A DNA stretch of 9,976 nucleotides from Ignavibacteriales bacterium (lineage in GTDB: Bacteria > Bacteroidota > Ignavibacteria > Ignavibacteriales > Melioribacteraceae). This document shows, piece after piece, positions 6,912 through 9,976 of this stretch. The stretch covers positions 1 through 9,976 of the forward strand of contig JAGVBL010000319.1 in the NCBI GenBank assembly GCA_020059785.1, given 5' to 3'. The translations under genes were made by a program, and so were the position numbers. The first letter of the stretch is position 1. Each line of letters starts with the position of its first letter. The notes under the pieces were generated by a model. That model made no database searches and was not told the origin of the DNA. It saw only the letters and a program-made list of their open reading frames with translations.

Positions 6912-8258
6912 ATGAAAAAATTGATTCTGGCATTAATTATTATTGTTCTTGCAATTCCAGTTTCTGCTCAAAAACTATTAACACTTCAAGAAGCAGTTTC
7001 AATTGCACTTCAAAGAAACACTTCCCTCATTAAAGTGAAGAATACACTCGAATCTAGTGAAACACAATTGAAGTCTGCATATGGTGATTTAATACCAACA
7101 TTAGGTGCTAATGCAAGCTGGAGTTTTCAAAGAATTAATGATGCCGGCTCTGTTCAAAGAGATTTTCTTGGTAACGAAGTTGTTACACCGGCTTCACAGG
7201 TAGATAACCGTTCATATTCTGCTAGTATTGGAGGCAACGTTACATTGTTTAATGGTCTTGCAAACATCGCTAATATCAATCAGAAAAAAGATAATCTTAA
7301 AGCTACTGAATATAATATTGAAAAGAAGAAACAGGATGTTGTTTACGATGCAACAAATCTTTACTACCTGGTTCTTAATGCAGAAGAGTTAATGAAAGTA
7401 CGTGAAGAGAATGTTAAATATTATCAAAAGTTTTACGAAACAGTAAACGAAAGAAACAGACTCGGCATTGTTGCAAAAGCAGATGTTTACACTGCTCAGG
7501 TTCAGCTTGGCAATGCAGAATTGCTTCTTATTCAAGCACAAAATAATTATGAAACAACTCTGGGTAATCTTCTTAATTATCTTGCTTTGGATGTTCTTCA
7601 AGATTATAAATTAGTTAATCCATTTAGTGGACAAGGTCTTACCGACACAGAATCTTACCTTGGCGATTACGCTAATATCCAGGCATTGGTTAAAGCTGCG
7701 CTCGATACAAGGTTCGACTTTAAAAGTCAACAACTTGCAATCAGTTCTGCAGAAAGCGGACTTACAATTGCAAAATCAGGATTCTTTCCAACTTTAACAG
7801 GTTCATATTCATATTCGAGTGCCGCTTCTAAATATGATAGACTATTTGATAGAAAAATATTTAACGCAAGTCTATCATTAAACTTTCCTATTTTTTCAAA
7901 TTGGAATACAGAAAACTCCATTCAACTTGCAATGGTAAGTTTAAAGAATGCCCGGGAAGATTTACTAGCTCTTGAAAGATTAGTTAAGATAGAAGTTAAA
8001 CAGGGATTCCTCGATTTAAGCGCTGCAAAGAAAAGTCTTGATGTTGCAACCAAAAACGTTACAGCAGCAGAGGAAACAAGAAAAATTAATCAGGAAAGAT
8101 ATAATCTTGGTTCGGGTACAATTCTGGAAGTTTTACAAGCAGATAGAGATTATACAGATGCACAACGCAATAAGATTAATGCCACATTTGATTTCTATAT
8201 CAAGAGAGATAAGTTAAGCAATGCTCTTGGTAAGCTTGAATATAAAAAGTATGAATAA
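6912..8258 (+). CDS. TolC-family outer-membrane efflux channel protein
   Basis: TolC-family proteins form trimeric channels through the outer membrane and periplasm and give tripartite pumps their exit duct. Residues 1-19 are a signal peptide: Lys-Lys, a hydrophobic core and VSA before Q20, a good signal peptidase I site. The mature protein shows the two structural repeats of the outer membrane efflux protein family. The first (about 22-240) runs from the opening LTLQEAVSIALQRN, through a Ser/Gly/aromatic-rich strand region near VDNRSYSASIGGNVTLFNG, into long helices. The second (about 255-445) holds the strand region PTLTGSYSYSS and ends in the coiled-coil stretch with the typical RYNLGSGTILEVLQAD motif. 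At 448 residues the length is normal. No lipobox Cys is present, so it is not an acylated OprM/NodT-type protein. It opens a three-gene efflux operon, with the adaptor gene starting 20 bases after its stop. The substrate cannot be predicted. Confidence 0.95.
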   Translation: MKKLILALIIIVLAIPVSAQKLLTLQEAVSIALQRNTSLIKVKNTLESSETQLKSAYGDLIPTLGANASWSFQRINDAGSVQRDFLGNEVVTPASQVDNRSYSASIGGNVTLFNGLANIANINQKKDNLKATEYNIEKKKQDVVYDATNLYYLVLNAEELMKVREENVKYYQKFYETVNERNRLGIVAKADVYTAQVQLGNAELLLIQAQNNYETTLGNLLNYLALDVLQDYKLVNPFSGQGLTDTESYLGDYANIQALVKAALDTRFDFKSQQLAISSAESGLTIAKSGFFPTLTGSYSYSSAASKYDRLFDRKIFNASLSLNFPIFSNWNTENSIQLAMVSLKNAREDLLALERLVKIEVKQGFLDLSAAKKSLDVATKNVTAAEETRKINQERYNLGSGTILEVLQADRDYTDAQRNKINATFDFYIKRDKLSNALGKLEYKKYE

Positions 8259-8263
8259 ACCTT

Positions 8264-8269
8264 AAGGAG
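8264..8269 (+). promoter_or_regulatory. Strong Shine-Dalgarno site for the macA-like gene
   Basis: AAGGAG lies 9 bases before the ATG at 8279, inside the 20-base gap after the tolC-like gene. This position fixes the start of the adaptor gene and gives it independent translation initiation within the operon. Confidence 0.85.
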
Positions 8270-8278
8270 TTATATAAA

Positions 8279-9565
8279 ATGTCTAACGGAAAGAAGAAAT
8301 CGAAAAAGAAACTTTTCATTTTTGGAGGATTAGGATTACTACTGCTTGTAGTAATATTACTTGTTGCATTCAGCGGTAATAAAGAAGATATATTTCAGGT
8401 TCAAACCGAATTAGCAACCAGAAGAAATATTACACAGGTAGTCTCTGCAACTGGTAAAATTAATCCCGAATTCATGGTTAAATTAACTGCAGAAGCAACT
8501 GGTGAAATTGTTCAATTGCTGGTTCGTGAAGGTGACAATGTAAAAAGAGGGCAGCTTCTTCTTAGAATTAAACCCGATATTTATGAAGCACAAAAAGTTA
8601 GTGCAGATGCACGACTCGCACAAACAAGAGCAAATCTAAACTCTACTAAAGCTTTGCTTGATAAGGTTGAAGCAGATTATAAAAGGGTTCAAGGACTTTT
8701 TAAATTAGGGTTAGCCAGCGATTCCGAACTTGAAGCATCAAAGTCCAGTTATTTACAAACCAGCTCTAATTTCGAATCTCAGAAATCAATTGTTGCTCAA
8801 TCGGAAGCTGCACTAAAAGAAGCTATTGAAAACCTTAATAAAACTTATGTTTATGCTCCTATTAACGGAACTGTAAGCATTCTTAATGTAGAACTTAGCG
8901 AACGTGTTATCGGTAGTGTTTTTCAAGGTACTTCATTAATGACAGTTGCAGATTTAAGTAATATGGAAGCTACTGTTGATGTTGATGAAAACGATGTTGT
9001 TTTAGTTTCTGTGGGTGATACTGCAAAAATAAAAGTAGATGCCTTCGGGGATAAAGAATTTAAAGGAATTGTTACTCAGATAGGTAATAGTGCTAAAACA
9101 ACCGGTTTAGGTACACAGGATCAGGTAGTAAACTTCGAAGTTAAAATCAAATTACTGAATCCGGGTAATCAGATTAGGCCTGGTATGTCTTGCGATGCTG
9201 ACATTGAAACAGAAACAAAAAATAATGTTCTTGCTGTACCTATACAGAGTGTTACGGCAAGATTGCAGGAAGCAAAAAAGGAAAACAATTCAACTACTTC
9301 TGAAAATGAAAATGAAGCACCAAAAGCAAAAAATGGTAAGAGTAATAAACCAAAAGAAGTTGTTTTTGTTGTAAATGAAGGCAAAGCAAAAATGACTGAA
9401 GTAAAAACTGGTATAAGTGATGATACATATATCGAAATTTTGGAAGGATTAAAAGGTGACGAAGAAGTTATAACCGGTCCGTATAGAGCAATTTCAAAAG
9501 ATCTGGAAGATGGTTCTAAATTATCAATTACATCAAAGCGCAAAGATGATAAAAAAGCTAAATAA
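8279..9565 (+). CDS. MacA/HlyD-family periplasmic adaptor subunit of a tripartite efflux pump
   Basis: This membrane fusion protein links an inner-membrane transporter to the TolC-type channel. A Lys-rich N-terminus and one transmembrane anchor (about 12-31) leave the rest in the periplasm. The lipoyl-like half-motifs are at about 55-98 (ATGKINPEF to GDNVKRGQLLLRI) and 190-225 (YVYAPINGTVSIL). Between them lies an alpha-helical hairpin (about 100-188). It contains R136, L140 and S147, the same R-x3-L-x6-S spacing that adaptors such as AcrA use to dock on TolC. The beta-barrel (about 228-315) ends in the IRPGMSCDADIE motif, and a membrane-proximal domain follows (361-417). A charged low-complexity stretch at 331-359 (Lys, Glu, Asn, Ser) separates these two domains and makes the protein longer than E. 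coli MacA (about 370 residues). The C-terminus is Lys-rich. The MacB-type ATPase gene begins 25 bases downstream, which supports MacA over an RND adaptor. Confidence 0.94.
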   Translation: MSNGKKKSKKKLFIFGGLGLLLLVVILLVAFSGNKEDIFQVQTELATRRNITQVVSATGKINPEFMVKLTAEATGEIVQLLVREGDNVKRGQLLLRIKPDIYEAQKVSADARLAQTRANLNSTKALLDKVEADYKRVQGLFKLGLASDSELEASKSSYLQTSSNFESQKSIVAQSEAALKEAIENLNKTYVYAPINGTVSILNVELSERVIGSVFQGTSLMTVADLSNMEATVDVDENDVVLVSVGDTAKIKVDAFGDKEFKGIVTQIGNSAKTTGLGTQDQVVNFEVKIKLLNPGNQIRPGMSCDADIETETKNNVLAVPIQSVTARLQEAKKENNSTTSENENEAPKAKNGKSNKPKEVVFVVNEGKAKMTEVKTGISDDTYIEILEGLKGDEEVITGPYRAISKDLEDGSKLSITSKRKDDKKAK

Positions 9566-9590
9566 AATTTCATTTTAGAGTGGAAATTAT

Positions 9591-9976
9591 ATGAACATTA
9601 TAAATATTGAACACATTGCAAAAATTTATCAGGTCGGAAGTGAGGAAGTTCATGCGCTCGCTGATGTATCGTTAAGGATTGATAAAGGTGAATACGTTGC
9701 TATAATGGGGCCGTCAGGTTCTGGCAAATCAACCTTGATGAATGTTCTTGGATGTCTTGATACTCCTACAAGAGGTATCTATAATTTCAAAAGCGTGAAT
9801 GTAAGTCAAATGAATGATAACGAATTGGCAGCTATCAGGAACAAAGAAATTGGATTTGTATTTCAGACGTTTAATTTATTACCAAGATCCGATGCATTGC
9901 ACAACGTAGAGCTTCCGCTTATTTATGCCGGTGTCTCTTCTTCGGAAAGAAAACAACGGGCAAGGATTGCATTGGA
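9591..9976 (+). CDS. MacB/LolD-type ABC transporter ATP-binding protein (partial, cut by window edge)
   Basis: The reading frame from ATG 9591 is open to the window edge, giving 128 residues. It starts MNIINIEHIAKIYQVGSEEV, matching the MacB/LolD/FtsE ATPase family. It has an A-loop region Tyr (Y13), Walker A GPSGSGKST at 40-48, the LMNVLGCLDTPTRG segment at 49-62 and the Q-loop GFVFQTFNLLPR with Q92. The LSGGQ signature, Walker B and H-loop would lie beyond the window. In the cytoplasm it should hydrolyse ATP to drive the MacAB-TolC type pump encoded with the two preceding genes. Whether the permease is fused (as in E. coli MacB) or encoded separately cannot be seen. No good Shine-Dalgarno is present; the purine-rich GAGTGGA about 7 bases upstream is a weak candidate. 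The gap from the macA-like stop is 25 bases, so it is probably in the same operon. Confidence 0.95.
   Translation, partial: MNIINIEHIAKIYQVGSEEVHALADVSLRIDKGEYVAIMGPSGSGKSTLMNVLGCLDTPTRGIYNFKSVNVSQMNDNELAAIRNKEIGFVFQTFNLLPRSDALHNVELPLIYAGVSSSERKQRARIAL

Noticed and set aside
9169..9573. Open frame of 134 codons on the minus strand opposite the end of the adaptor gene
   Set aside because: It is fully antisense to a well-supported gene. Its length follows from the low-complexity, stop-poor codons of the insert region, and its product (Ser/Phe-rich) resembles no family.
1..9976. A wholly new defence, mobile or CRISPR-like system
   Set aside because: Every gene belongs to a known housekeeping, signalling or efflux family, or (the membrane gluzincin) a recognisable domain set. 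I saw no direct-repeat array, transposase, integrase, tRNA or sharp composition change.

Overview
The window is AT-rich, densely coding DNA with all genes on the + strand. It holds six complete protein genes and the start of a seventh. The protein families are the MurA, HD-domain CCA-adding/poly(A) polymerase, TolC, MacA and MacB types, plus a protein kinase carrying a YCF48-like propeller and a membrane-anchored gluzincin with TPR-like repeats. Together with low G+C they suggest a Gram-negative bacterium of the Bacteroidota/Chlorobiota/Ignavibacteriota branch. Clear AGGAG-type ribosome binding sites before two genes fit Ignavibacteria/Chlorobi better than typical Bacteroidetes, which rarely use them. 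This placement is an inference from style, not from a marker gene.

Bases 17-6804 form one tightly packed block: a transmembrane serine/threonine kinase, then murA 8 bases later, then an integral-membrane metallopeptidase-like protein 1 base later with a TTG start, then a tRNA nucleotidyltransferase/poly(A) polymerase whose ATG overlaps the previous stop (ATGA). Spacing this tight implies co-transcription and partly coupled translation. The block mixes envelope functions (kinase sensor, peptidoglycan precursor synthesis, periplasmic peptidase) with an RNA 3'-end enzyme.

Bases 6805-6911 are the only real intergenic gap. It contains short inverted repeats, the best being a perfect 6-base arm pair directly before a strong Shine-Dalgarno sequence, and it is the likely control region for the second block.

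Bases 6912-9976 encode a MacAB-TolC type tripartite efflux system in the order outer-membrane factor, periplasmic adaptor, ABC ATPase, with 20- and 25-base gaps. The adaptor carries the R/L/S residues used for docking to TolC-type channels. The ATPase runs off the right edge after its Walker A and Q-loop.

Most of the window is ordinary chromosomal content. I found no mobile element, CRISPR array, RNA gene or prophage gene. The points most worth a second look are the kinase with an apparent seven-bladed extracytoplasmic propeller, the membrane-gluzincin-TPR protein, the Glu-for-Asp change in the nucleotidyltransferase catalytic motif, and the hairpin before the efflux operon.
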